From Paracrocinitomix sp039939375 (GTDB lineage Bacteria; Bacteroidota; Bacteroidia; Flavobacteriales_D; Crocinitomicaceae), in NCBI GenBank assembly GCA_039939375.1, contig JBDVJO010000008.1, forward strand, positions 62,001-126,000: a stretch of 64,000 nucleotides of DNA, in the 5' to 3' direction. A model generated the notes under the pieces. It was not told the origin of the DNA. It saw nothing but the letters and a program-made list of their open reading frames with translations, and ran no database searches. Every line of letters starts with the position of its first letter. Positions within the stretch are counted from its first letter, which is position 1. This document shows positions 33,551 to 42,073 of the stretch, one piece after another. A program made the position numbers and the translations under genes.

Positions 33551-35485
33551 TTAGTTTAATTCTTTGTCTATTTCTTGTCCAATATAAGTTGAGAATTTTT
33601 CTAAACTCATAGTACCCAAGTCACCCTCTGCTTGCTTTCTCACACTTACTTCGTTGTTCTCTTCTTCTTTCTCTCCAACAATCAGCATAAATGGTATTTT
33701 ATCTACCTCATTATCTCTGATTTTCTTCCCAACTTTCTCGTTCCTCTTGTCAACGAATCCGCGAATATCGTAATTATTTAGATATTTTAAAACTTTTTCG
33801 GCGTAATCATTATATTTTTCAGATACTGGCAACACGGCAATTTGATCAGTTGTTAACCAAAGTGGAAATTTACCTCCACAATGTTCGATCAAAACAGCAA
33901 CGAATCTTTCCATAGATCCGAATGGTGCTCTGTGAATCATTACGGGTCTGTGCTTTTCATTGTCCGCTCCAACGTACTCTAATTCAAATCGTTCAGGTAA
34001 GTTGTAGTCCACCTGAATGGTACCTAATTGCCATTCTCTGTTCAGTGCGTCTCTTACCATGAAGTCTAACTTCGGTCCGTAAAACGCAGCCTCACCATAT
34101 TCAATTACAGTTTCTAAACCTTTTTCTTCAACGGCTTCAATAATTGCAGCTTCAGCTTTTGTCCAGTTTTCATCAGAACCAATATACTTTTCTGGTTTAT
34201 CTGGATCTCTCAAAGAAACTTGTGCTCTAAAGTTTTCAAAATCTAAGGTTTTGAAAATGTAAAGCACTAGGTCAATAACATTTTTGAATTCTTCTTTTAC
34301 TTGTTCAGGAGTACAGAATAAGTGTGCGTCATCTTGCGTAAATCCTCTTACTCTTGTCAATCCATGCAACTCGCCAGATTGTTCGTAACGGTAAACCGTT
34401 CCAAACTCAGCATATCTTACCGGTAAATCTTTATATGATTTAGGACTAGATTTAAAAATCTCACAGTGATGCGGACAGTTCATTGGTTTCAATAAAAACT
34501 CTTCTCCTTCATGTGGCGTCATAATCGGTTTAAACGAATCTTCACCATATTTTGCGTAGTGACCAGAGGTTACATACAAATCTTTGTGTCCGATATGTGG
34601 AGTAATCACTGGAAGGTATCCCGCTTTTCTTTGAGCTACTTTTAAGAAGTTCTCAAGTCGTTCTCTCAATGCAGCTCCTTTAGGTAACCAAAGCGGAAGT
34701 CCTTGTCCAACTTTCTGAGAGAAAGTGAACAATTCCATTTCTTTTCCAATCTTTCTGTGGTCACGTTTCTTCGCTTCCTCTAACATTTCAAGGTATGCAG
34801 TCAATTCCTTTTGTTTCGGAAATGTGATACCATAAATTCTTGTTAGTTGCTGTCTGTTCTCATCTCCTCTCCAATAAGCCCCAGCTATTGAAGTTAGTTT
34901 AATTGCTTTAATGAAACCTGTATGTGGGATATGAGGTCCTCTACATAAATCAGTAAAGTTTCCTTGCGTATAAAAAGTGATGGAACCATCTTCAAGCCCA
35001 TCAATGAGCTCAAGTTTGTATTCATCATCCTTCTCAGTAAAATATTTTAGGGCCTCTGATTTAGAAACCTCTTTTCGGTCATACGTATTTTTTTGACCAG
35101 CAAGTTCTTTCATCTTCTTCTCAATAGTCGGAAGATCTTCGTCAGAGATTTTGTGTTCTCCCAAGTCAATATCGTAATAGAATCCATTTTCAATTGGGGG
35201 ACCAATCGCTAATTTAGTTCCAGGGTACAATGCTTCTATCGCTTCAGCCATTAAGTGAGCAGAAGAATGCCACATGGTAGATTTTCCACCATCATCATTC
35301 CATGTCAATAATTTTAAATCTGTTTTTTCAGGAAGTGGTCGGGTTGCATCAATGATTTCTCCATTAACTTCTGCAGCTAATACATTTCTTGCCAATCCTT
35401 CACTGATACTTAAGGCAACATCTAATGCTGTTGCTCCATTTTCATATTCTCTTTTCGAACCGTCTGGTAGTTTTACTTCAACCAT
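33551..35485 (-). CDS. thrS: Threonine-tRNA ligase
   Basis: 644 residues, full length. TGS domain at about 1-60; the editing domain follows with HSSAHLMAEAI (about 73-83) and the SAD-like HxxxC; the class II catalytic core holds motif 2 (YRYEQSGELHGLTRVRGFTQDDAHLFC) and motif 3 (MIHRAPFGSMERF). An anticodon-binding domain ends the protein (about 545-644). First gene of thrS-infC-rpmI-rplT; infC starts 18 bases after its stop. I see no T-box-like leader upstream. Confidence 0.97.
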   Translation of the reverse strand: MVEVKLPDGSKREYENGATALDVALSISEGLARNVLAAEVNGEIIDATRPLPEKTDLKLLTWNDDGGKSTMWHSSAHLMAEAIEALYPGTKLAIGPPIENGFYYDIDLGEHKISDEDLPTIEKKMKELAGQKNTYDRKEVSKSEALKYFTEKDDEYKLELIDGLEDGSITFYTQGNFTDLCRGPHIPHTGFIKAIKLTSIAGAYWRGDENRQQLTRIYGITFPKQKELTAYLEMLEEAKKRDHRKIGKEMELFTFSQKVGQGLPLWLPKGAALRERLENFLKVAQRKAGYLPVITPHIGHKDLYVTSGHYAKYGEDSFKPIMTPHEGEEFLLKPMNCPHHCEIFKSSPKSYKDLPVRYAEFGTVYRYEQSGELHGLTRVRGFTQDDAHLFCTPEQVKEEFKNVIDLVLYIFKTLDFENFRAQVSLRDPDKPEKYIGSDENWTKAEAAIIEAVEEKGLETVIEYGEAAFYGPKLDFMVRDALNREWQLGTIQVDYNLPERFELEYVGADNEKHRPVMIHRAPFGSMERFVAVLIEHCGGKFPLWLTTDQIAVLPVSEKYNDYAEKVLKYLNNYDIRGFVDKRNEKVGKKIRDNEVDKIPFMLIVGEKEEENNEVSVRKQAEGDLGTMSLEKFSTYIGQEIDKELN

Positions 35486-35573
35486 TTTTTATTTACATTT
35501 TAAGCATTTTGGTACAAGTCAAAATGCGCGTACAAAAATAACACTTTATGAATACCTAATTCACCCAATAAAA

Positions 35574-35605
35574 AAAGCCCCTCCAATTTTTATTGAAGGG
35601 GCTTT
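35574..35605 (-). terminator. Rho-independent terminator of the 35622-37039 operon
   Basis: Inverted repeat with arms 35574-35587 and 35592-35605 (AAAGCCCCTCCAAT against ATTGAAGGGGCTTT, one mismatch) and an A-rich + strand flank that reads as U on the minus transcript. It follows the stop of the 35622 gene. Confidence 0.75.
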
Positions 35606-35621
35606 AAATTATTTTTTTATT

Positions 35622-36146
35622 CTAGTTTTTATATCCCATTACAAGAATAACAGCCCCACGTTCTTTCATGGTTGGTTGCTTGTTTTGTGCACCTGGTACA
35701 CCTGGAATTTCGTAATCAACGAATACTCTTTTTAATCTTGATGCTCCTGATTTTTTAGAAACATAGATATCATTTAAATCAGAAGATTCAACTACAAGGT
35801 TATTTCCTTTAACTCCAGAAACTTCTTTTAAAAGGATTCTTTTTGAGTTTGTTTTGTCTTCATCATAAATCTTTATAGAGATATCATTAGGTAATGATTT
35901 ACCATTAAATGAGAATCTATAATCTGTATTGTTGAAAAGGTAAATTTCAACCTCTTTCACTTGTTTATAAGTCTTGAAGTTAAAATAAGTCACTTTAGAA
36001 CCATCATATCTGTATGGTTTTAAAGCTTTCTTTGCTTCAACTTTTTGTTTCGTAATGTTCTCTTTGAACTCTGTTAAATTAGCTGCAGTTTGAGCAAAAA
36101 CAATTGCTAATCCAAATATGGCCAGTAGTGTTAGTGTCTTTTTCAT
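35622..36146 (-). CDS. Secreted hypothetical protein
   Basis: 174 residues with a Sec signal peptide (about 1-18, LAIVFAQ). The mature part is basic and beta-rich (YNFKTYKQVKEVEIYLFNNTDYRF, PNDISIKIYDED). It is unrecognised. It follows the lipoprotein gene at 36158 after 11 bases in the same operon, and both face the same terminator, so they may act together in the envelope. Confidence 0.65.
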   Translation of the reverse strand: MKKTLTLLAIFGLAIVFAQTAANLTEFKENITKQKVEAKKALKPYRYDGSKVTYFNFKTYKQVKEVEIYLFNNTDYRFSFNGKSLPNDISIKIYDEDKTNSKRILLKEVSGVKGNNLVVESSDLNDIYVSKKSGASRLKRVFVDYEIPGVPGAQNKQPTMKERGAVILVMGYKN

Positions 36147-36157
36147 AGGTGATAATT

Positions 36158-37039
36158 TTAGCCTTTAATAATTTTAGCTCTTAAAGTTTTTACCAACTCT
36201 CCTAATGATTTGTATTCTTCGTCTGTTAAAATTAACTCATCCGCTGATTCATCTTCATAATAAGCCGTTACAGAACCAAATCCATCAAAAGTAGTTTGGA
36301 TATCTTTAAGGTCAGTTATAACCCATCCAAGTTCCATGCCATCATTTTTAGGATCTTGTAATCCTTTGATGATGTTTCCTAAGATCGCCATTTGCTCAGT
36401 GATTTGAGCGCCAAGTCCATCTTTCTCTCCATTGTTCTCGTAATCGTAAACTCCAAGATACATTCCCTCAGTCCAAGCACCAGCAAAATGAACAGCAGAA
36501 GTATGTTGCATGTCATTTTCTTCCATGTACTCTTCAGTTCTTTCATGAATATCAATCATTAAGATTTCAATAGAGTCTTTATCTTCTAAGTTAGCGTCAA
36601 AACGATCCATTAAATCTTCATTCGCGAATACCGCTTCCATTCCGATTTCACCAGCAAGTTCAGAAATTACTCCTAAGTAAATTCTTCCTTCGTTAGATTG
36701 CTCATTTAATACACAGTAAGCCATGTCAGCCGAATAAACACCAAAGTTTAACATTTGGCTTAATTCGCTGCTGTAATTCTCTGAGTTGTCAGGTGAATTT
36801 GTTACCCCTGAATTGTATTCTAAACCTGATTTCTTAAAGATACTTGCTACCTGCAACGGTGATGGCAAGTGATAATCCATAGGTGGTGATTCAAACAAAT
36901 CCGGATCTATTGCCTCTTCTGTAGTCGTGTCTCCACCATCTACTACTGGGTTGTCATTAGGTTCTGATCCACCGCACGACCCTAAAAATAGAGCTGAAGC
37001 TGAGGCCATTGCCACTAAACTTAATTTTGTTCTTATCAT
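36158..37039 (-). CDS. Lipoprotein of unknown function
   Basis: 293 residues from the ATG at 37039; a longer start at 37093 would add 18 residues before the signal peptide. The lipobox is FLGSC (Cys about 22), and the mature N-terminus is acidic (EPNDNPVVDGGDTTTEE). The body is helical, with about 230 residues and no catalytic motif. It is probably an outer-membrane-anchored protein. The secreted 35622 gene follows. Confidence 0.65.
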   Translation of the reverse strand: MIRTKLSLVAMASASALFLGSCGGSEPNDNPVVDGGDTTTEEAIDPDLFESPPMDYHLPSPLQVASIFKKSGLEYNSGVTNSPDNSENYSSELSQMLNFGVYSADMAYCVLNEQSNEGRIYLGVISELAGEIGMEAVFANEDLMDRFDANLEDKDSIEILMIDIHERTEEYMEENDMQHTSAVHFAGAWTEGMYLGVYDYENNGEKDGLGAQITEQMAILGNIIKGLQDPKNDGMELGWVITDLKDIQTTFDGFGSVTAYYEDESADELILTDEEYKSLGELVKTLRAKIIKG

Positions 37040-37187
37040 TTTTTCAATAGGTTTAGAATAAAGGGCTAAAATAATAAAATCATTTAATACCACTGCACTA
37101 AATGACGTTTTTTGAGCGAAAGAATTGATTTTGAATCTGATTGAAATAATTTAAAAACTTTAGATTTGTTTAAATTCTACTTGCAAG

Positions 37188-37916
37188 ATGAAAAAGTTAA
37201 TCATTGGTTCAATTTTGTTTTTTGCATTCAATACTTCTGCTCAAGTCTGGTTTGATTTAGGGTTGAAAGGTGGAGTTGGATCTAGTTTTTTGTTGAATTC
37301 AAATTTAAACAATGATGGGCGCTTGGGGCCCACAGCCGGATTCAATTATTTTTATGGAGGCAAAGTTGGAATAAATTTTGGCGAATTTGTCGGAATAACT
37401 TGTGACGTTGATTATGGAACCTATAAAATGGGATTTACACAAGCCGAAGTACCAGGAAAATCTGATACAGAAGTGTTTACGTATAAAATAGGCTACAATA
37501 GTCTGAATGTTTCTCCCTATTTTAGATATACAAAAGAATCTTCTTATTTAGAGTTAGGTCCTAATTTTTCGTTCTCCAAAAACCCATTTATTGATGATGA
37601 AGCAAATCCTTCTTCAACTTTTGATGCAAGAGATGCGATTCGAAGAAATTTAACCGGAATTACTTTTGGATTTGGCGGTCATATGGTTGGAAATGAAACC
37701 ATTTCATTAATGATGGGACTCCGGTTCAATTATACGTTTTCAAATTTAACGTCCGATATGTATGCTGAAACTTCGTTTCCATTGCAGAATTACAATGATT
37801 TTGAACCTTCCAAATCAACACCTCTAGCTGTACAGTTTGTTATGGAAGTCAATTATTCTTTAGGGTATTTTGTTAGAGCATCTTGTGGTAGACGAACAGC
37901 ATTTTTGACCTTTTGA
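37188..37916 (+). CDS. Outer-membrane beta-barrel protein (PorT/OmpW-like)
   Basis: 242 residues with signal peptide (about 1-18). The mature protein has alternating strands rich in Gly/Tyr/Phe (GLKGGVGSSFLL, GGKVGINFGEF, LELGPNFSFSKN, VNYSLGYFVR), as expected of the outer membrane protein beta-barrel (OMP_b-brl_2) family common in Bacteroidota. A possible -7 box TAGATTTG lies at 37160-37167. The stop overlaps the TTG start of the next gene. Confidence 0.75.
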   Translation: MKKLIIGSILFFAFNTSAQVWFDLGLKGGVGSSFLLNSNLNNDGRLGPTAGFNYFYGGKVGINFGEFVGITCDVDYGTYKMGFTQAEVPGKSDTEVFTYKIGYNSLNVSPYFRYTKESSYLELGPNFSFSKNPFIDDEANPSSTFDARDAIRRNLTGITFGFGGHMVGNETISLMMGLRFNYTFSNLTSDMYAETSFPLQNYNDFEPSKSTPLAVQFVMEVNYSLGYFVRASCGRRTAFLTF

Positions 37917-38239
37917 TTTTTTGCGTAAAATATTTCGTTCCAAAAGGCTATCGAGCCATAACCATCTGGCCATTCATTTTCGTGAAAACAAGTGCAGTAA
38001 AGGAGAATAAAAGACTAATCAATCACGAGAAAATTCATATTAGACAACAATTAGAATTGCTTGTTCTTCCTTTTTATTTATGGTATGCAGTAGAGTTTTT
38101 AGTGCATCTAATTCGACTGAAAAATCGTAAGAAAGCATACCATGCAATCAGCTTTGAGCGAGAGGCACACGAGATGGATGCAGATTTTAACTACTTAAAA
38201 AATAGGCGATTCTGGAATTTTCTTACTTTCTTTAGTTAA
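37913..38239 (+). CDS. Small conserved HExxH protein
   Basis: 108 residues from a TTG start that overlaps the upstream stop by four bases. The motif INHEKIHIRQQLE (about 37-49) is a zincin-like HExxH, followed by a membrane helix and a second acidic segment FEREAHEMDADFNYL (about 83-97) that could supply the third zinc ligand. I recall very similar proteins in flavobacteria annotated only as hypothetical. Peptidase activity is possible but unproven given the size. comEC follows 54 bases later. Confidence 0.65.
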   Translation: MIFCVKYFVPKGYRAITIWPFIFVKTSAVKENKRLINHEKIHIRQQLELLVLPFYLWYAVEFLVHLIRLKNRKKAYHAISFEREAHEMDADFNYLKNRRFWNFLTFFS

Positions 38240-38293
38240 ACCTATTTTAAGAAAGCCATAAAGCCAGTTGTAAAATTACCGGGTATTATTTGG

Positions 38294-40315
38294 ATGTTAT
38301 TCCCTTTGATTGTTGGAGTAATTATTCAGTTTCATTTTGCTTTTTCAGTATCAGTTAATGTGGTTTTAACCGCACTGATCTTGCTGGTGTCATTGGCTGT
38401 TCCAATCGCTTCAAAATGGCCGTTTGTAAGTCGGCTCTATGTTCCTGCTTCTGTTATTACTTTTTATTTAATAGGCGGATACTTGGGTTCGCTTAATGAC
38501 AGTCGGCTCCACCCCAAATACTTTTGGGATGAAGCTTCTGCTGAAGCTTCAAATTTTGCGTGCAAAATTGTTGAGCCTCCTGAAGAGAAAGTTAATTCTA
38601 TCAAGGCTGTGGTTCAAGTGTTTCAGAGAAATGACCAGGCGGTTACAGGAAAAACCTTACTCTATTTTCAAAAAGACTCTGCTGCTAATAATTTAAGATA
38701 TGGAGATGTACTTTATTTTACGGGCAGGTTCAATCAAATCAGTCAAAATAATAATCCGAAAGAATTCAATTATAGAAGGTACTTGCGTATCCATGATATT
38801 CATCATCAGCTCTATTTGAAATCTGAAAATTGGTCTTGGCAGAGAAACGAAGGAAATTCACTAGTAAAGAGCATCTTTGATTTGCGCCACTATTTATCTG
38901 AAGTGATTCAAGAATCAGGAATGAATGATAAGAATGTGATGGTGGCTAATGCTCTTTTGTTAGGTCAGAAAGAGTTGTTGGATAAGGAGGTGTTGCGCTC
39001 TTACTCAAGTGCTGGAGCAATGCACGTTTTAGCTGTTTCTGGCTTGCATGTGGGAATCATCATGTTGATTTTAAATTTCATTTTCAGTCCCATTAAGAAG
39101 AGGCGCGCTGGCAAGTGGCTGTTTTTGAGTTTGGTTGTGGGGGGAATCTGGTTTTATGCCATCATTACAGGGTTGTCTCCTTCGGTTTTAAGAGCTGCTG
39201 TGATGTTCTCATTTATTGTATTTGGGAAAGAACTGCAACGCGAAACAAATATTTATCAATCATTAATGTTCTCTGCTTTTGTCTTGATTTTAATAGAGCC
39301 TTATATTATTTTTCAGGTTGGTTTTCAGTTGAGTTACCTGGCGGTTTTAGGAATCGTTTATTTGCAGCCAAAAATTTCTAATTGGTTCTATTTTTCAAAT
39401 ACTGTCCTAGATAAGGCTTGGCAGATTACTGCGGTGTCACTGGCAGCGCAAACGGCTACCTTTCCTTTGGGGTTGTATTATTTTCATCAGTTTCCTAACT
39501 TCTTCATGCTATCTAATCTTATTGTGATTCCTTTGGCTTTTGTTCTTTTAATTGTTGGCGTAACCTATTTGGTCTTGCATTTTGTGCCAATTGTTAGTCA
39601 TTTATTGTTGTTAGTTTTTGATTCGTTGCTCAGTTTATTAAATCTTGGAGTAGAGTGGGTAGAGCGATTGCCATATTCCATTTTATGGGGGATTTCAATA
39701 GAATGGTTTGAGGTGGTTGCAATCTATATTACCATGTTGTTGGCTGTTATCGGAATCCGAAAGAGAAGTTTTCAGCTGATTGCTTCATCCTCGGTTTTAA
39801 CGGTTTTACTTTTGCTATTTAACATATTAGAAAAGACTCAAATTTCAAATGAAAACAAAGTGTTCATTTATAACATTAAAGATGAATTGGCCGTAGATGT
39901 TTTCTACGGAATGGAAAATCGCTTTTATGCTTCAAAGACATTAATGCAAGATGAGTCAAAATTATTATTTCATGTGAAGCACAATTGGTTTTATCGCTCA
40001 GGGCAAGAGCAGCCAACTGAATATGAAGAGATCCAATATCTTAAAACGTTGAAATGTGGTGAGCATAACTTTGTGTTTGCTGATACTGTTTTAGGTCAAC
40101 CATTAATTGCAGACTTTTCATCAATCGATTATTTAGTTATTCATGATGTCAGTTATGTTCATTCAGAAAATGTAAAAATATTTCAAGAGTTCAGTTTGAA
40201 CCTGATTGTTTTGCCTAGCGTGAAGTACAAAGTTGTAAATTATCTCAAGTCGAATTTAGAATCGAGTAGGGTGTATGATGTTAAAGAAAGCGGGTGTTTC
40301 GAACTGACGTTTTAA
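38294..40315 (+). CDS. comEC: ComEC/Rec2-family DNA uptake channel
   Basis: 673 residues. An N-terminal OB-fold-like DUF4131 region (about 70-180), then the ComEC competence domain (about 210-500) with SSAGAMHVLAVSGLHVGIIMLIL, and several transmembrane helices. There is only a shortened C-terminal region after it and no intact metallo-beta-lactamase-like nuclease domain (no HxHxDH). ComEC carries single-stranded DNA across the inner membrane in natural transformation. The stop overlaps by four bases the proposed frameshifted end of the convergent 40312 gene. Confidence 0.85.
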   Translation: MLFPLIVGVIIQFHFAFSVSVNVVLTALILLVSLAVPIASKWPFVSRLYVPASVITFYLIGGYLGSLNDSRLHPKYFWDEASAEASNFACKIVEPPEEKVNSIKAVVQVFQRNDQAVTGKTLLYFQKDSAANNLRYGDVLYFTGRFNQISQNNNPKEFNYRRYLRIHDIHHQLYLKSENWSWQRNEGNSLVKSIFDLRHYLSEVIQESGMNDKNVMVANALLLGQKELLDKEVLRSYSSAGAMHVLAVSGLHVGIIMLILNFIFSPIKKRRAGKWLFLSLVVGGIWFYAIITGLSPSVLRAAVMFSFIVFGKELQRETNIYQSLMFSAFVLILIEPYIIFQVGFQLSYLAVLGIVYLQPKISNWFYFSNTVLDKAWQITAVSLAAQTATFPLGLYYFHQFPNFFMLSNLIVIPLAFVLLIVGVTYLVLHFVPIVSHLLLLVFDSLLSLLNLGVEWVERLPYSILWGISIEWFEVVAIYITMLLAVIGIRKRSFQLIASSSVLTVLLLLFNILEKTQISNENKVFIYNIKDELAVDVFYGMENRFYASKTLMQDESKLLFHVKHNWFYRSGQEQPTEYEEIQYLKTLKCGEHNFVFADTVLGQPLIADFSSIDYLVIHDVSYVHSENVKIFQEFSLNLIVLPSVKYKVVNYLKSNLESSRVYDVKESGCFELTF

Positions 40316-40509
40316 TTAGATTTTTTGGATTTTTCGGCTTTTTTGGCAGCTTTTTTCTCTGCTCTTAATCGCTTTTTTCGCTCTTTTTTCGTTTCCTCTT
40401 TTTGATCAACTTCGTTGGTCTCAACCTTTTTAAGTACTGGAGTTTGGCCATTTTCTGGATTAGAAATGGTGGTTATGCTAACGGATCCGTTATTTACTTT
40501 AGTTTCTAC
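40312..40509 (-). other. Out-of-frame C-terminal extension reached by -1 slip
   Basis: Immediately after the zero-frame stop, the -1 frame is open for 65 codons: VETKVNNGSVSITTISNPEN first, then a Lys/Glu/Arg-rich tail ending KSKKSN and TAA at 40312-40314. It reads as protein-like throughout and has normal composition for this genome. It is entered by a -1 shift on A_AAA_AAG (within 40509-40518). Its end overlaps the convergent comEC stop in the same TTAA pattern seen at other gene pairs here. Confidence 0.6.
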
Positions 40510-41063
40510 TTTTTTTTTCCGCCCTTTACATCTTTTGCGTATAAAATAGCAGTAGCTTCACTTTTCTTGCCGATTGAGCTATTGATAGTTGCTTCTGTTA
40601 CTTTCAGGTCATTGTCTAATTTCACGATATGCTCATAATAAACCGTGATTCCGTCAGTGGTTTGAATGTTTGACCAAAATGATATTTGAAAGTGGCTAAC
40701 TCGGAATTTAAAGTTGTCAACGTCATTTTGAACTTTAGTATATGCATCCTTTAATTCTTTGTGCTCTTTTTCGTAATCTGCATCAGATTTTTTATAGCGC
40801 CCAGCAGCTTTGTTTTTTTCAAGGTCTTCAACACGCTCTTTGTACATCCTAGATCGCATTACTTGAATGAAGTACTCTTCCGTATAAAAAGCATGGAAGT
40901 TTTCAAATTTATATTCAGTGTGTGAATAGAAAGTAGTATCGGCCCATTTGACAACTGCCTCTTTAACTTTTACTTCATCTTCTGATGAATCTATTTCTTG
41001 CTCCTGAGAAAATCCAAAAGTGGTAAGCAACAAGAAAGCGGTTATTCCAATTAGTTTTTTCAT
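40506..41063 (-). CDS. Secreted hypothetical protein (zero-frame product; may extend by frameshift)
   Basis: 185 residues as read without a shift. A signal peptide ends near TTFGFSQ (about residue 19). The mature protein is helical and charged, with coiled-coil potential in the middle (MYKERVEDLEKNKAAGR and EKEHKELKDAY). The reading ends in GGKKK at a run of nine A followed by TAG. The codons GGA AAA AAA AAG TAG contain the -1 slippery heptamer A_AAA_AAG. Shifting one base back opens a further 65 codons (see 40312-40509). It is two bases downstream of the 41066 lipoprotein gene. Family not recognised. Confidence 0.7.
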   Translation of the reverse strand: MKKLIGITAFLLLTTFGFSQEQEIDSSEDEVKVKEAVVKWADTTFYSHTEYKFENFHAFYTEEYFIQVMRSRMYKERVEDLEKNKAAGRYKKSDADYEKEHKELKDAYTKVQNDVDNFKFRVSHFQISFWSNIQTTDGITVYYEHIVKLDNDLKVTEATINSSIGKKSEATAILYAKDVKGGKKK

Positions 41064-41065
41064 AG

Positions 41066-41995
41066 TTAAAAGTATTGCGCAAACGGCCGGTCCATTTGAT
41101 AAATATTGTTTATTTCATAATATGGTGAGAATTCAATTAGCACCACATTGGTATCTTTTTGTTCTTTGAAGGATCCAATAAATTTATGAAAAAAATAATA
41201 GCTTTCTACATCTTCAGAATTTTCTAAAGTGGTTTGATATAAATCTGAGAATTGTAGGTTTTCATATTCTTCTATATCGGGTCTATTATCGGTCATGTGA
41301 TCTGTTGAAAATCGTTCCAAAACATATTGTTGGTCAAACTTACCTTTGAGTTTTATCTGACGGGTTACTTCTAGTGTATGCAATAAGAATTCCGATTTTT
41401 CCTCTATGCTGCCCTGACGTTCTAATTCTGCCTTAAAGAAAGCGTAAAAATTCTGACTTAATATTTTCGAATCTTGGTAAGAAGTTGTTAAAAATATAGG
41501 TCTTTCATAAAAGAAGAAATCTAAAATGCTTTGGTATTTATGCTCCAAGTCTAATTTGATTTTAGCCGAAACATCTTTAACTCCGAGCGTATCATTTAGG
41601 GTAAATCTTGTTTCGTAAACAGTCATTACACCGGTAGAATCTTGATAAGTAAAGAAATGATCCAATTCAATGGTTCGCTCTATATTGTATAACTCAATTA
41701 GTCTCTTTTTCTCTGTGATGGCGGAATCGAGCTTTGCAGATGGATTTGACTGGTATTCCTTTTCAAGTTTTTCAAGTTCAACAATATCTATGGGTTTTTT
41801 TATTACTAACTCACCAAATCCATAAGGGTCGTAGATGTAGTTTTTCTGATCCTGTAAATAATTTCCGATTGATTTTTTAGCCTTTTCATAAAGACTTGGT
41901 TCTTTTGGAGTGGGCGGATCAAAGATGTCATCCACAAAATAACAAGATGACAAACTGCCACAAAGTAGAATGAGTACGAGATGGATTTTTTTCAT
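41066..41995 (-). CDS. Lipoprotein of unknown function
   Basis: 309 residues. Lipobox LSSC at about residue 18 after a normal signal peptide. Much of the mature sequence is charged and predicted helical. No recognised domain. The next gene (40506) starts two bases after its stop, so the two envelope proteins are co-transcribed and may form one complex. Confidence 0.65.
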   Translation of the reverse strand: MKKIHLVLILLCGSLSSCYFVDDIFDPPTPKEPSLYEKAKKSIGNYLQDQKNYIYDPYGFGELVIKKPIDIVELEKLEKEYQSNPSAKLDSAITEKKRLIELYNIERTIELDHFFTYQDSTGVMTVYETRFTLNDTLGVKDVSAKIKLDLEHKYQSILDFFFYERPIFLTTSYQDSKILSQNFYAFFKAELERQGSIEEKSEFLLHTLEVTRQIKLKGKFDQQYVLERFSTDHMTDNRPDIEEYENLQFSDLYQTTLENSEDVESYYFFHKFIGSFKEQKDTNVVLIEFSPYYEINNIYQMDRPFAQYF

Positions 41996-42044
41996 GGGTG
42001 AATTTACCTAAGTACACCAAAAACCGTTCCGAATTGAACAAAAA

Positions 42045-42070
42045 AAAGCGCGATTAAAAAACCGCGCTTT
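42045..42070 (-). terminator. Rho-independent terminator of dnaN
   Basis: AAAGCGCG (42045-42052) and CGCGCTTT (42063-42070) form an eight-base stem with a 10-base loop and an A-rich + strand flank (U tract on the minus transcript), just after the dnaN stop. Confidence 0.7.
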
Positions 42071-42073
42071 GAA

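Noticed and set aside
35274..35735. 153-codon + strand frame over the start of thrS
   Set aside because: It lies antisense to the thrS 5' end and crosses a terminator; composition is that of a shadow frame.
37160..37167. TAGATTTG -7 box before the beta-barrel gene
   Set aside because: The nearest TTG is 26 bases upstream, which is too far; kept only as a note in the gene entry.
40402..40638. 78-codon + strand frame near 40.4-40.6 kb
   Set aside because: It overlaps the minus gene and its frameshift tail, and its translation is a hydrophobic shadow without a domain.
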